Origin: an uncultured Alistipes sp.
GTDB taxonomy: Bacteria > Bacteroidota > Bacteroidia > Bacteroidales > Rikenellaceae
Direction of reading: 5' to 3'
NCBI GenBank assembly: GCA_944322005.1
Contig: CALUNL010000002.1
Coordinates: 186,001 to 250,000, forward strand
DNA length: 64,000 bases
Below the pieces are notes generated by a model. The model saw nothing but the letters and a program-made list of their open reading frames with translations, searched no databases and was not told the DNA's origin. Positions 17,446 through 25,155 of the stretch are shown one piece after another (within the stretch, counting starts at the first letter, position 1; each line of letters starts with the position of its first letter). Both the position numbers and the translations under genes were made by a program.

Positions 17446-18232
17446 CTGCGAATACTCTTATGTCGACGTAACTCCTGAACATGCTGTCCATCGCCGTCTC
17501 GGGCGACGGCGAGAATGTCACCTTCAGGTTGCGTATGGTAAGGTCCTGTTTGCGGTTGCGGTTTTTGCTGTCGTAGGAGCCGAGGTCGAGAACTATTTTG
17601 GTATCGGTCGAGTCGGTGGTGAAGTTGCGGTACACGCTCTCCTTCTTGCGCATGCGGTAGGATACGTTCGAGAACTTTCCGCCTCCGAAGCGCTCCACCC
17701 ACATCGATATGCGGCGCGGGTACTTCGTCGGGTCCTCGTTGTTCTCGTAATCGTAGGATACGTTGTACGTGCCGGTGGCTATCGGCGATATCTCCACGCG
17801 CAGCTTCGCGGAGTCGGCCGCCTTGCGCACGACGATGAGCGAGTCGTCGACCACCGTGCGGCGGTAGCGGCGTATGGAGACCTCCTGTACGGTGTCGAGT
17901 ATCGTTACCTGCCGCTTGAGCTCGTCGCTCTCCTCCTCCAGACGGCTTATCGCCTGCTTCACCACGGCATCCAGTCGCGCGCTCTTGCGGCGCGAGAAGT
18001 TGGCCACCGTATATCTGACGTCGCGGCTGGTGTAGCCGTACTTGTCGAATATCGGCTCGTAGATGTCCAGCGAGTCGAGGTCCAGACGCTCAACCCCGAC
18101 ATAGGAGTTGACGATGAAGGCGTCGTGGAATATGTCGGCGAGCGTGTCGTCGGGTATGACCTCCTTCCGCCGACAGTCGGTCAGCAGCACGGCCGCCGCA
18201 AGCAGGGTTATGATTGCTAATGTGCGTCGCAT
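17384..18232 (-). CDS. DUF4296 lipoprotein
   Basis: 282 residues. A hydrophobic N-terminus ends at Cys20 (LLTDC), a Bacteroidetes-style lipoprotein signal although Asp before the Cys is unusual. Residues about 26-110 match the DUF4296 pattern (IPDDTLADIFHDAFIV, IFDKYGYTSRDVRYTVANF) and continue into a helical stretch. A beta-rich C-terminal region follows. Function of the family is unknown. The start overlaps the LolC/E-like gene by 16 bp and the C-terminus overlaps the amidohydrolase start by 62 bp, so it is buried in an operon. It is likely exported and lipid-anchored in the envelope. Confidence 0.78.
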   Translation of the reverse strand: MRRTLAIITLLAAAVLLTDCRRKEVIPDDTLADIFHDAFIVNSYVGVERLDLDSLDIYEPIFDKYGYTSRDVRYTVANFSRRKSARLDAVVKQAISRLEEESDELKRQVTILDTVQEVSIRRYRRTVVDDSLIVVRKAADSAKLRVEISPIATGTYNVSYDYENNEDPTKYPRRISMWVERFGGGKFSNVSYRMRKKESVYRNFTTDSTDTKIVLDLGSYDSKNRNRKQDLTIRNLKVTFSPSPETAMDSMFRSYVDIRVFADEFFPQKDSLALPADSARVD

Positions 18233-19443
18233 TTGTTGTCGGGTTTTATCATCAGTTGCGCCGTTGCGCGGGATACGGCCCACGTCACGGCCATGAATGT
18301 CACTGTCACCGCCGCAATGTCGGCCGGCTGCAGCTCCGCAGGGTAGCTGCTTACGAGGAAGTTGCCCGCAGGCATACTTATTATGTGCAGGTGTTGCTGC
18401 ATGAGTGTCAGTGCGATGCCGACAACCAGCCCCGCAATGCCGCCGATGCCGGAGATGAGCATCCCCTCGCGGACGAATATGCCGCGGATGAAGGCGTTGT
18501 CGGCACCCATCGACCGGAGCGTGACCCTCTCGCCGCGCTTCTCGACGATGAGCATTATCACGGTGCCCGTTATCGAGAACGAGGCTATCACCAGCACCAG
18601 GGCCGAGATGAAGAACACGCCCCACTTCTCGTATCTCATGATGCTGTAGAAGACCGAGTTCTTCTCTTCGCGCGTGAGCACCTCCGCCCCCTCTCCGGCC
18701 TCCTCCTCAAGCCTCTGGCGGACCCTCTCGGGCGAATGGCCCTCCTTTACGCGCACCATTGCCGCATCGGCACGCCCGCCCGTCGTGAAGAGCGTGTGCG
18801 CCGCCCGCAGCGGGATGATGGCCAGCCCCGAATCGTTCTCGTTGTCTATGGAGAACATCCCGCAGAGCGGCAGCCGCAGCTCCCTGAATCCCGTTGCCGG
18901 CAGCAGCGAACCGACCCTCCCCCCTCCGGGGGCAAACAGCGCGGCATCGCCTCCGACGGTCGAGTATATGCCGAGCGAGTAGGCCAGCGCCTCGCCCATG
19001 AGGATGCGGTCGAGGTCGCCGAGCCTGACATCGGCGTTGCCGAGAGTCACGTGGCCCGCTATCGGCACCACGTCGCCATAGGAGTCGTCCACGCCCCGCA
19101 CCATTGCCGTGGCCTGGCGGTCTCCGTGTTCCAGCAGCGCCTGCCGCTCCACGACGAACGACACGGCATCGACACCGTCGACGGCCATGACCTCCGCCCG
19201 CTCCGCATCGGTGCCCCGCAGCAGCTCCGGTGTGCATCCGGCCGCGGCGCGTATCTCGATGTCGGCATCGACGGCGGCATACATCTGCCTGACCAGCTTC
19301 TCGAAGCCGTTGAATACCGAGAGCAGGATTATCATGGCCGCCACGGGCACGGCTACGGCAACGAGGCTCACACCGGCGATGATGTTTATCACCGAGTGCG
19401 ATTTCCTCGAAAAGAGGTAGCGTCGTGCAAGCAGCCACTTCAT
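18217..19443 (-). CDS. LolC/LolE-type ABC transporter permease (FtsX superfamily)
   Basis: 408 residues. Transmembrane helix 1 at about 18-45, a large periplasmic MacB-like core at about 46-265, and three further helices at about 275-300, 315-345 and 375-398. This is the LolC/E and MacB permease layout used to release lipoproteins from the inner membrane or drive mechanotransmission. The N-terminal LLARRYLFSRKSHSVINIIAGVS segment is typical of LolC/E. No ATPase partner gene adjoins it. Neighbours are rbfA upstream (18 bp gap) and the DUF4296 lipoprotein downstream (16 bp overlap). Substrate is inferred from family only. Confidence 0.87.
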   Translation of the reverse strand: MKWLLARRYLFSRKSHSVINIIAGVSLVAVAVPVAAMIILLSVFNGFEKLVRQMYAAVDADIEIRAAAGCTPELLRGTDAERAEVMAVDGVDAVSFVVERQALLEHGDRQATAMVRGVDDSYGDVVPIAGHVTLGNADVRLGDLDRILMGEALAYSLGIYSTVGGDAALFAPGGGRVGSLLPATGFRELRLPLCGMFSIDNENDSGLAIIPLRAAHTLFTTGGRADAAMVRVKEGHSPERVRQRLEEEAGEGAEVLTREEKNSVFYSIMRYEKWGVFFISALVLVIASFSITGTVIMLIVEKRGERVTLRSMGADNAFIRGIFVREGMLISGIGGIAGLVVGIALTLMQQHLHIISMPAGNFLVSSYPAELQPADIAAVTVTFMAVTWAVSRATAQLMIKPDNKCDAH

Positions 19444-19461
19444 AGCCTACGTCCCTTCGGC

Positions 19462-19818
19462 CTATTTTTCGTGCCGATCCTCTTCGTGCAGCAGCGAGTC
19501 GATGTTTTCGATGTATTCGAGCGAGTCGTCGATGAAGAACTGGAGCTCCGGAATCGACTTCACCTGGTTGCGCATCCTGTTTCCGAGCGCCCCGCGCACG
19601 GTGCGGGTCTGCGCCTCGAGCGTCTGCATGACGGCTGCGGCCCTCTCGAACGGGAATACGCTGACGTATATCTTCGCATATGCCAGATCGGGCGACATGC
19701 GCACCGTCGTCACCGTGACCAGCGTACCGCGCAGGTCGGCAGCCAGTTCGCGCTGGAATATCTCCGCCACGTCACGCTGTATCTGGCGGGCTATCTTCTG
19801 TTGTCTGTTGTTGTCCAT
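19462..19818 (-). CDS. rbfA: Ribosome-binding factor A
   Basis: 118 residues, the normal RbfA size. RbfA is a KH-fold protein that binds 30S precursors near helix 1 of 16S rRNA and is needed for late maturation and cold adaptation. The RQQKIARQIQRDVAEIFQREL start, the VTVTTVRMSPDLAYAKIYVSVF strand-helix core and the IPELQFFIDDSLEYIENIDSLL C-terminal segment are diagnostic. It lies between the outer-membrane barrel gene (32 bp upstream) and the LolC/E permease (18 bp downstream) in the ten-gene operon, a pairing with envelope genes rather than with infB or truB. Confidence 0.93.
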   Translation of the reverse strand: MDNNRQQKIARQIQRDVAEIFQRELAADLRGTLVTVTTVRMSPDLAYAKIYVSVFPFERAAAVMQTLEAQTRTVRGALGNRMRNQVKSIPELQFFIDDSLEYIENIDSLLHEEDRHEK

Positions 19819-19850
19819 AGTCGTATGTTGTACTGTCGTTTACTTGTCCG

Positions 19851-20678
19851 TTATTTGGTCGCCACGGGAGCGGCACCCGTGTATTTGAAGGTCTGGCTTC
19901 CCTTCTCCCTCGGTTTCTTCTTTACGGTCCACTCCTTGAAGCCCTCCTTGTTGAAGCGGAAGCCGAACTTGAGGCTTATGGTGAGGTTGTCGAGCGGTGA
20001 GCGCAGCGGTGAGTTCCAGAACGGGTTTTCGCCGTAGTTCGCCGACTGGTCGAGTCCGTTGTCGTAGTATTTGTTGCGGTTGCGGAGTATGTCGGCGTAA
20101 CCGAAGTCGTAGCGTACGCGGACACCTATCTCGAACTGTTTTATGAGGAAGTCTATGCCGCCTCCGCCCGCAAGTCCGAAGCCGAAACGGTTGTCGCGCA
20201 CGGTCTTGAAGGTGTACTTTCCGGAGGTGCCGGTCTCCTGATTGTCGAAGGTCGAGGCGAAGTTGTAGGAGAAGGTCACCGCCGCTTCGATGTATACACG
20301 CAGGTGGTTGCGGAAGAGGTAGAAATGAGGCTGCCATACAAGCGGCACCATTATCGCGTTGAGCCTCCGGGTGTAGTACTTGTAGTCGGCCTTGTTCTCA
20401 TACATCGACGCGTAGGGGGCGTACGAGAATCCGCGCTGCATCCACTCCACATCCACTCCTATACACCCCACGAAGCGCGGCAGGGAGTAGTATCTCCATG
20501 ACAGTCCCCCAGAGTAGGCTCCCCATATCGTCTTCGTCTCCTGCTTCGGGTAGAGGCGGGAGGTGGTGTATCCGTATCCGGCCGTGACGGCGAGCGTGTG
20601 CTGCGCCTGCGCCCGGAATGTCCCGGCTGCAATCAGCGCGATTGCCGTCAATACCGCTGTCTTGACAAGTCTGTTCAT
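19851..20678 (-). CDS. Outer-membrane beta-barrel protein (PorT/OmpA-like barrel)
   Basis: 275 residues from the ATG at 20678; the open frame continues upstream but only as a shadow of the next gene. A signal peptide at 1-25 ends in AQAQ. The rest alternates amphipathic strands with aromatic girdles (AYSGGLSWRYYSLPRFVG, FGFGLAGGGGIDFLIKQFEIGVRVRYDFGYAD, LTISLKFGFRFNKEGFKEW), the pattern of an 8-10 strand outer-membrane barrel. The C-terminus is basic rather than ending in an aromatic residue. Function is unknown. It sits 20 bp after the Ig-like lipoprotein gene and 32 bp before rbfA. Confidence 0.78.
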   Translation of the reverse strand: MNRLVKTAVLTAIALIAAGTFRAQAQHTLAVTAGYGYTTSRLYPKQETKTIWGAYSGGLSWRYYSLPRFVGCIGVDVEWMQRGFSYAPYASMYENKADYKYYTRRLNAIMVPLVWQPHFYLFRNHLRVYIEAAVTFSYNFASTFDNQETGTSGKYTFKTVRDNRFGFGLAGGGGIDFLIKQFEIGVRVRYDFGYADILRNRNKYYDNGLDQSANYGENPFWNSPLRSPLDNLTISLKFGFRFNKEGFKEWTVKKKPREKGSQTFKYTGAAPVATK

Positions 20679-20698
20679 TGTTCTGTCGTTTTTCCGAA

Positions 20699-22789
20699 TC
20701 AGTAGTTCTGGTTCATCCCTCCCATCATTCCGGTGTTGAGTCCGCCTCCGAGTCCGCTGCCGAGTCCGCCCATTCCGCTGCCCATGCCGCCGAAGCCTCC
20801 CATTCCGGTGTTTCCGGTCGAGTTGTTGTTCTGGTTCTGTCCCTGTCCGCTCTTGGCCTTTTCGAGCATCTCCTCCTGCAGCTTCTTGAGTCGCGACGCC
20901 TCCTTTTCGTCGAGCATCTTGATGAGGCTCTCCATCGTCACCGGCTTGAATATCTCGGACATCTCCATCGTGATGTTTATCTCCCAGTTCATCTTGGTGG
21001 CAAACAGGTCCTCGCCGCGGTCGTTGATATACATCTCGGCCCGTTCCGGCTGCAGACGCTTCACCACGTCGCCGGCATCCCACATGCCGTTGCCGTTCGT
21101 ATCCTCTATTATGCGGAGGCGTATTTCGCCCGGCTGTACGAAACGGAATGTGTACTGTCCCGTCTCCACGTTCTTCTTCTCCTGCTGCGTCTTTCCGCTG
21201 TTGTCCGTCTGCTGGAGTATGTATTTCTTGCCGGGCTCGCCCTTCACGTCGATGATTATGGTGGCGAACTTCTCCGGGTCGAATGTCGTGAAGTCGAGCT
21301 TAAGCGAGTCGTTCTGGTAACCCATGATGTCGGTGACGGCCCCCTTCGGTATCAGCAGCCTGTACGACGATGCGTTTTCCCACTTGGACTTTATCGCCCA
21401 GCGGCACATGTTCATGGTGTCGATTGCGAAGTGGTGCTCCACCGGCACGGTTTCGGTCTCGGAGACTACCTTCACGAGCGACACGGCTGTGGAGTCGAAC
21501 TGCACGGCCGGGAACTCGAACAGCATCGTCAGATCCTGCTCCGGGTTCAGCTCCTTCTGCGGTGTGAAGGTGCACTTGAACGGGTTCGGCTTCTCGGGCT
21601 CGGTCCACTCCTTGCCTTCGGCCTCGGCCTTGGCCTTCTCCCTCTCCTGCTTTTCGCGTTCGCGCTGCTCCTCCTTCGACTCGATGTACTTCCATGCGAG
21701 CTTCAGCGGTTCGGTCGTCTTGACGTACTGGCGTATGGAGTCGTGCCTGAAGTATGTTATCTCGCCCTTGATTGTATCGGGCAGGTTCTCTGCCGGCATG
21801 TTGAACCACAGCGCCACGGTATCCTTGCCGCGCGTCTGCGGGTCGTACAGCACCTTGTCGGCCGGTATGCTGTCGAAGCGGATGCTCTCGATGTCGGGGA
21901 GCGCCGTGTTGAAGTAGAGCAGCGCCTTCTTCTGCTGCTGGCGCGAGCTCTCCACAAGGCGCTGGTTCTTGAAGGCCTTGTCGGTGAACATGCGGAAGTA
22001 GAGCTGCGGCTCGGCCGACGGGTACATGCGCAGCGAGTCGAACCATATGCCGAACTCCGGCATCTCCGCCGGGTTGTAGAGGCTGTCGATGAAGCCGACG
22101 AGGTCGGTTCCGGCCTCGTACATCTGGTTGTCGTTCTTGTCGCCGAAGGCGTATATGCGGTAATTTATCGGCTTGAGGTTCTGCGCGATGAATATTCCGT
22201 TGTTCTGCGCGCGGGCTATCACGTCGGGCTTGCGGTTGAAGATCGTCGAGTCGTAGTCCGGCGTGTTCGGCAGCGAGTCGGCCACGAAGAACCAGATGAA
22301 CGTGCGGCTGACGCTGTCGGCCTTGTAGCTGTCGGCCGTATAGCCGGAGCACATGAGCGAGTCGACCTTGTCGCCCGTCGAGAAGACGTAGCGCATGGCA
22401 TTGAGCGGGTTGCCCTCGTTGTTGTCGCAGATGGCGCTGCCGAAGTCGATGGCGTAGGTGGTGTTCTCGCGCAGGGTGTCGCGTATGGTTATCACGATTC
22501 CCTTGCCGCGGGTCGACACGAGCGGCATCTTCTTCATTGCCGGCGACGTGAAGAGCTCCTTCTGCTGGTTCTTTATCTGTACGAACTCGTTGAACTCGAT
22601 ATATATCTTGTTGCCCTTGAAGTTCGTCGAGAAGTTGTCCGGAATGAGGTTTATTATCACCGGCGGGATGGTATCCTTCGGTCCGCCCTGCGGTGTCATG
22701 ATGTTGGCGCAGCGGGAGAAGAATGCCCCGGCGAAGAGCACCGCAACCGCAGCCTTCAGCAGTGATTTGTATCGTCTGTTCTCTTTCAT
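20699..22789 (-). CDS. Ig-like (SbsA-type) domain lipoprotein with Gly/Met-rich tail
   Basis: 696 residues. A lipoprotein-like signal ends near Cys27 (FFSRC). Residues about 40-140 form an SbsA-type Ig-like domain (TIPPVIINLIPDN, IYIEFNEFVQI, TTYAIDFGSAICDN). A long beta-rich middle follows, with an acidic/basic helical insert at about 385-410 (KEEQREREKQEREKAKAEAE), a coiled-coil near 610-645, and a final low-complexity Gly/Met/Asn tail from about 650. Bacteroidetes homologues with this Ig-like start are common, but their function is not known to me. It is likely on the outer membrane. It sits between the small lipoprotein gene and the barrel gene. Confidence 0.82.
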   Translation of the reverse strand: MKENRRYKSLLKAAVAVLFAGAFFSRCANIMTPQGGPKDTIPPVIINLIPDNFSTNFKGNKIYIEFNEFVQIKNQQKELFTSPAMKKMPLVSTRGKGIVITIRDTLRENTTYAIDFGSAICDNNEGNPLNAMRYVFSTGDKVDSLMCSGYTADSYKADSVSRTFIWFFVADSLPNTPDYDSTIFNRKPDVIARAQNNGIFIAQNLKPINYRIYAFGDKNDNQMYEAGTDLVGFIDSLYNPAEMPEFGIWFDSLRMYPSAEPQLYFRMFTDKAFKNQRLVESSRQQQKKALLYFNTALPDIESIRFDSIPADKVLYDPQTRGKDTVALWFNMPAENLPDTIKGEITYFRHDSIRQYVKTTEPLKLAWKYIESKEEQREREKQEREKAKAEAEGKEWTEPEKPNPFKCTFTPQKELNPEQDLTMLFEFPAVQFDSTAVSLVKVVSETETVPVEHHFAIDTMNMCRWAIKSKWENASSYRLLIPKGAVTDIMGYQNDSLKLDFTTFDPEKFATIIIDVKGEPGKKYILQQTDNSGKTQQEKKNVETGQYTFRFVQPGEIRLRIIEDTNGNGMWDAGDVVKRLQPERAEMYINDRGEDLFATKMNWEINITMEMSEIFKPVTMESLIKMLDEKEASRLKKLQEEMLEKAKSGQGQNQNNNSTGNTGMGGFGGMGSGMGGLGSGLGGGLNTGMMGGMNQNY

Positions 22790-22827
22790 CTCTCTCTTTT
22801 CATCCTTTGTTCGCGTGGCTGGCAGGG

Positions 22828-23499
22828 TTATCTTCGTGACTGTGACGCCGTGCCGTCGTCCGAGCCTTCTGTCCCGTCCGAACTGCCGCTCCCGGAGCCG
22901 TCATCGCTTCCGGAGCCGTCGCCGCCTTCCTCGCCGCCTTCTTCACCGCCCTCTCCGCCGGAGGCTCCGGCAGGCGGGAATACGTTCCATATCTGCCCCT
23001 CTTTGGTCCCCTCCTTGTACGGCTCCGTCTTCCACGTATGGAATATCAGCGTCAGGAAGGTCTCCGGCAGGTTTTCGGCATTCAGGTACTTGAACATGTA
23101 GGCGTACATCTGCGACTGCGGGTCGACGACCACGATCATCGCCGGCGATGCGTTGAGCCACATCGAGGTGTAGTTCCCCGACTCGTACTTCTCGTACGGC
23201 GACCCCTCCGCGTCCGGCTCGTTGCGCTGCGAACCGTCCTCGGTGGAGGTAATTATGTGGTTCACGGCATCCTCGTAGGAGTTTATCGTCCAGTTTTCGG
23301 AGCCGGTGTAGTAGGCGTATGCCGTGACGCCGGTGACGGGGACGTTGTCGCCGCCGGAGGTCTCCTGCAGGAGCGCCTTTATGACTACCGTGGTGTCGGT
23401 GGTCACCTTCTTGAAGCAGCCGCACAGCATCATGGCTGCTGCTGCGGCCGTTGCGGCGCATGCCGCCCTCAATATCTGTCTGGTCGTTCCGTATCTCAT
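22828..23499 (-). CDS. Hypothetical lipoprotein with acidic Gly/Ser tail
   Basis: 223 residues from the ATG at 23499, which overlaps the folK stop (ATGA). The signal ends in LCGC (Cys28), a good lipobox. Residues about 30-172 form a mixed domain I do not recognise, with strands such as TTVVIKALLQET, GVTAYAYYT and PAMIVVVDPQSQMYAYMFK. Residues about 175-223 are almost only Gly, Glu, Ser, Asp and Thr, likely an extended acidic tail at the cell surface or in the periplasm. The gene is co-transcribed with folK upstream and the Ig-like lipoprotein 38 bp downstream. No function is proposed. Confidence 0.75.
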   Translation of the reverse strand: MRYGTTRQILRAACAATAAAAAMMLCGCFKKVTTDTTVVIKALLQETSGGDNVPVTGVTAYAYYTGSENWTINSYEDAVNHIITSTEDGSQRNEPDAEGSPYEKYESGNYTSMWLNASPAMIVVVDPQSQMYAYMFKYLNAENLPETFLTLIFHTWKTEPYKEGTKEGQIWNVFPPAGASGGEGGEEGGEEGGDGSGSDDGSGSGSSDGTEGSDDGTASQSRR

Positions 23500-23972
23500 C
23501 TTCTCTCCATGTTTTCTATCATTTGGCGCAGCTCCGGCTCGGGTATCCCCGTCGCCTCGCTCGCCGGTACCATCGCGAACTCGCGCTGCAGCATCCTCGG
23601 GTGCGGAACGCGGAGCCTCTCCGTGTCGATCCGCTCGTCGCCCACCATCAGGATGTCGAGGTCGATGCCGCGCGAGGCGTAGGCCTGTCCCGAACGGCTC
23701 TTCTCCCTCCGTTCGGCGTCGCGGTCGCGGCCGAGCTCGCGCTCTATCTGCTGCAGGGCGTCGAGAATTCCCTCGGCAGGCATCGCCGTCCTCACGACGA
23801 AGGCGCGGTTGGTGAAGTCGTCGGCCTCGAAGCCCCAGGCCCGGCTGCGGTGCAGTGCCGAGTGCGAGGTGACCGTTCCGATGCGCTCCGAGATGAGCCT
23901 TTCGGCCGCCTCGAGGCGCGATGCCACATCCCCCATGTTGCCTCCGCCGAGTATCACTGCGTCGCGTTCCAT
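23496..23972 (-). CDS. folK: 2-amino-4-hydroxy-6-hydroxymethyldihydropteridine pyrophosphokinase
   Basis: 158 residues, normal for HPPK. It transfers pyrophosphate from ATP to 6-hydroxymethyl-7,8-dihydropterin in folate synthesis. The N-terminal LGGGNMGD replaces the common LGSNLGD; the SRAWGFEADDFTNRAFVV strand-loop, the RGIDLDILMVGDE signature near 121-133 and HPRMLQREFAMVP near the C-terminus are all present. It follows holB by 12 bp and overlaps the lipoprotein start. The window's other folate gene, folE, is 23 kb away. Confidence 0.92.
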   Translation of the reverse strand: MERDAVILGGGNMGDVASRLEAAERLISERIGTVTSHSALHRSRAWGFEADDFTNRAFVVRTAMPAEGILDALQQIERELGRDRDAERREKSRSGQAYASRGIDLDILMVGDERIDTERLRVPHPRMLQREFAMVPASEATGIPEPELRQMIENMERR

Positions 23973-23984
23973 CTCTCCCTCCCG

Positions 23985-25130
23985 TTAAAGGTGCCTTATG
24001 TATTTGCTCACCGCCAGCGCGAAGTGCGTCAGTACGATGCGCGGGTTTCCGTTCTGTCCTATCTGCCGCATTGCCGACTCTATCTGTGCGACTATCGGCT
24101 CGATGTTGCGGCCGTCGATGAATGGTGCGAACTTGCGGCAGAACTCCGCCTCCTCGCCCCAGAGGTAGCTCGTCTCGGGCGCTCCGGCGTGGATGACGAA
24201 AGCCTCGCGCAGCAGCCTCGAGAAGTCGCGCAGCATCGCCGTCTGCCTCTCCCGCGAAAGTTGTGCCGTTTCGTCGGCCCATGCGAGCAGGTCGAGGTGA
24301 CGGTCGTTGTAGCTCAGTCGCATCAGCGAGCAGAATGCCTCGAAATTCTCGTGCCGGGCATCCTCCTCGCCGCCCTCGATCTGCCGGCGCAGTTCGAGCA
24401 GGTCGCCGTTGGCCAGGCGCGCCATGTTGCGGATCTTCGCCGGGTCGCTCTCGCCCATGCGCCGCGCCTCCGCTTCGAGGGTTGCAGTGTCGAGCCTCGG
24501 CACCGAGACCTCCTGCGTACGCGAGAGGATGGTCTTGAGCAGGCGGTCGGGATGTTCCGACACCAGCAGGAAGAGCGTCTTGTCCCACGGCTCCTCGAGT
24601 ATCTTGAGTATCCTGTTGGCCGCCTCGTCGTTCATCGTCTCCGGCATCCATACGATCATCGTCTTGTACTCCGATTCGAAGCTCTTGAACGAGAGCGTGC
24701 GTATTATTTCGTCCGACTCCTTTGCGGAGATTACGCCCTTGAGCGTCTTTCCGAGGTTCAGGGTGTCGAACCACTGCTGCGGCGAGAAGAATCCGCCGGT
24801 GCGGGAGAAGAGTTCGCGCCACTGCGGCATGAACTCGCCGCTCAACACCGCCTCGCCGCTCTTCTTGCCCAGCTTGTTGACCGGGAATACGAAGTGTATG
24901 TCGGGGTGTGCCAGCGCCTCGGCCTGGCGGCATGACGGGCACTCGCCGCACGAGTCTCCGTCGCGGCGGCAGGTGCAGTTTATGTACTGCGCATAGGCTG
25001 CGGCCAGCGGCAGCGTCCCGGCGCCGCAGATGCCCGTAAAGAGCTGTGCATGGCTTATGCGTCCCTCGTCGGCGTTCCTCGCAAGGCGCCGCTTGAGCTC
25101 ATCGTGACCGGGTATGTCGGCAAATCTCAT
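23985..25130 (-). CDS. holB: DNA polymerase III delta' subunit
   Basis: 381 residues. The protein is an AAA+ clamp-loader subunit that helps load the beta sliding clamp. The N-terminal region reads GHDELKRRLARNADEGRISHAQLF as in delta'/DnaX. The P-loop position reads GICGAGTLP (33-41) and lacks GKT, and a zinc motif is formed by C54, C61, C64 and C67, so it is delta' rather than tau/gamma. The ILKILEEPWDKTLFLLVSEH segment and LSRTQEV (the arginine-finger region) match. It sits 25 bp after the flippase and 12 bp before folK. The longer linker near 68-115 is common in Bacteroidetes homologues. Confidence 0.87.
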   Translation of the reverse strand: MRFADIPGHDELKRRLARNADEGRISHAQLFTGICGAGTLPLAAAYAQYINCTCRRDGDSCGECPSCRQAEALAHPDIHFVFPVNKLGKKSGEAVLSGEFMPQWRELFSRTGGFFSPQQWFDTLNLGKTLKGVISAKESDEIIRTLSFKSFESEYKTMIVWMPETMNDEAANRILKILEEPWDKTLFLLVSEHPDRLLKTILSRTQEVSVPRLDTATLEAEARRMGESDPAKIRNMARLANGDLLELRRQIEGGEEDARHENFEAFCSLMRLSYNDRHLDLLAWADETAQLSRERQTAMLRDFSRLLREAFVIHAGAPETSYLWGEEAEFCRKFAPFIDGRNIEPIVAQIESAMRQIGQNGNPRIVLTHFALAVSKYIRHL

Positions 25131-25155
25131 ATCGTCGCTACAGTCAAATGTCGTT

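Noticed and set aside
18214-20037. 607-codon plus-strand frame spanning the LolC/E, rbfA and barrel genes
   Set aside because: It crosses three real minus-strand genes and lacks any domain; shadow frame.
20678-22765. 695-codon plus-strand frame across the Ig-like lipoprotein gene
   Set aside because: Same effect: a Leu/Arg/Val-rich antisense translation without recognisable motifs.
24900-25000. Possible DnaX instead of delta' for the 23985-25130 gene
   Set aside because: The P-loop lacks GKT/S and the protein ends without the tau-specific domains, so delta' fits better.
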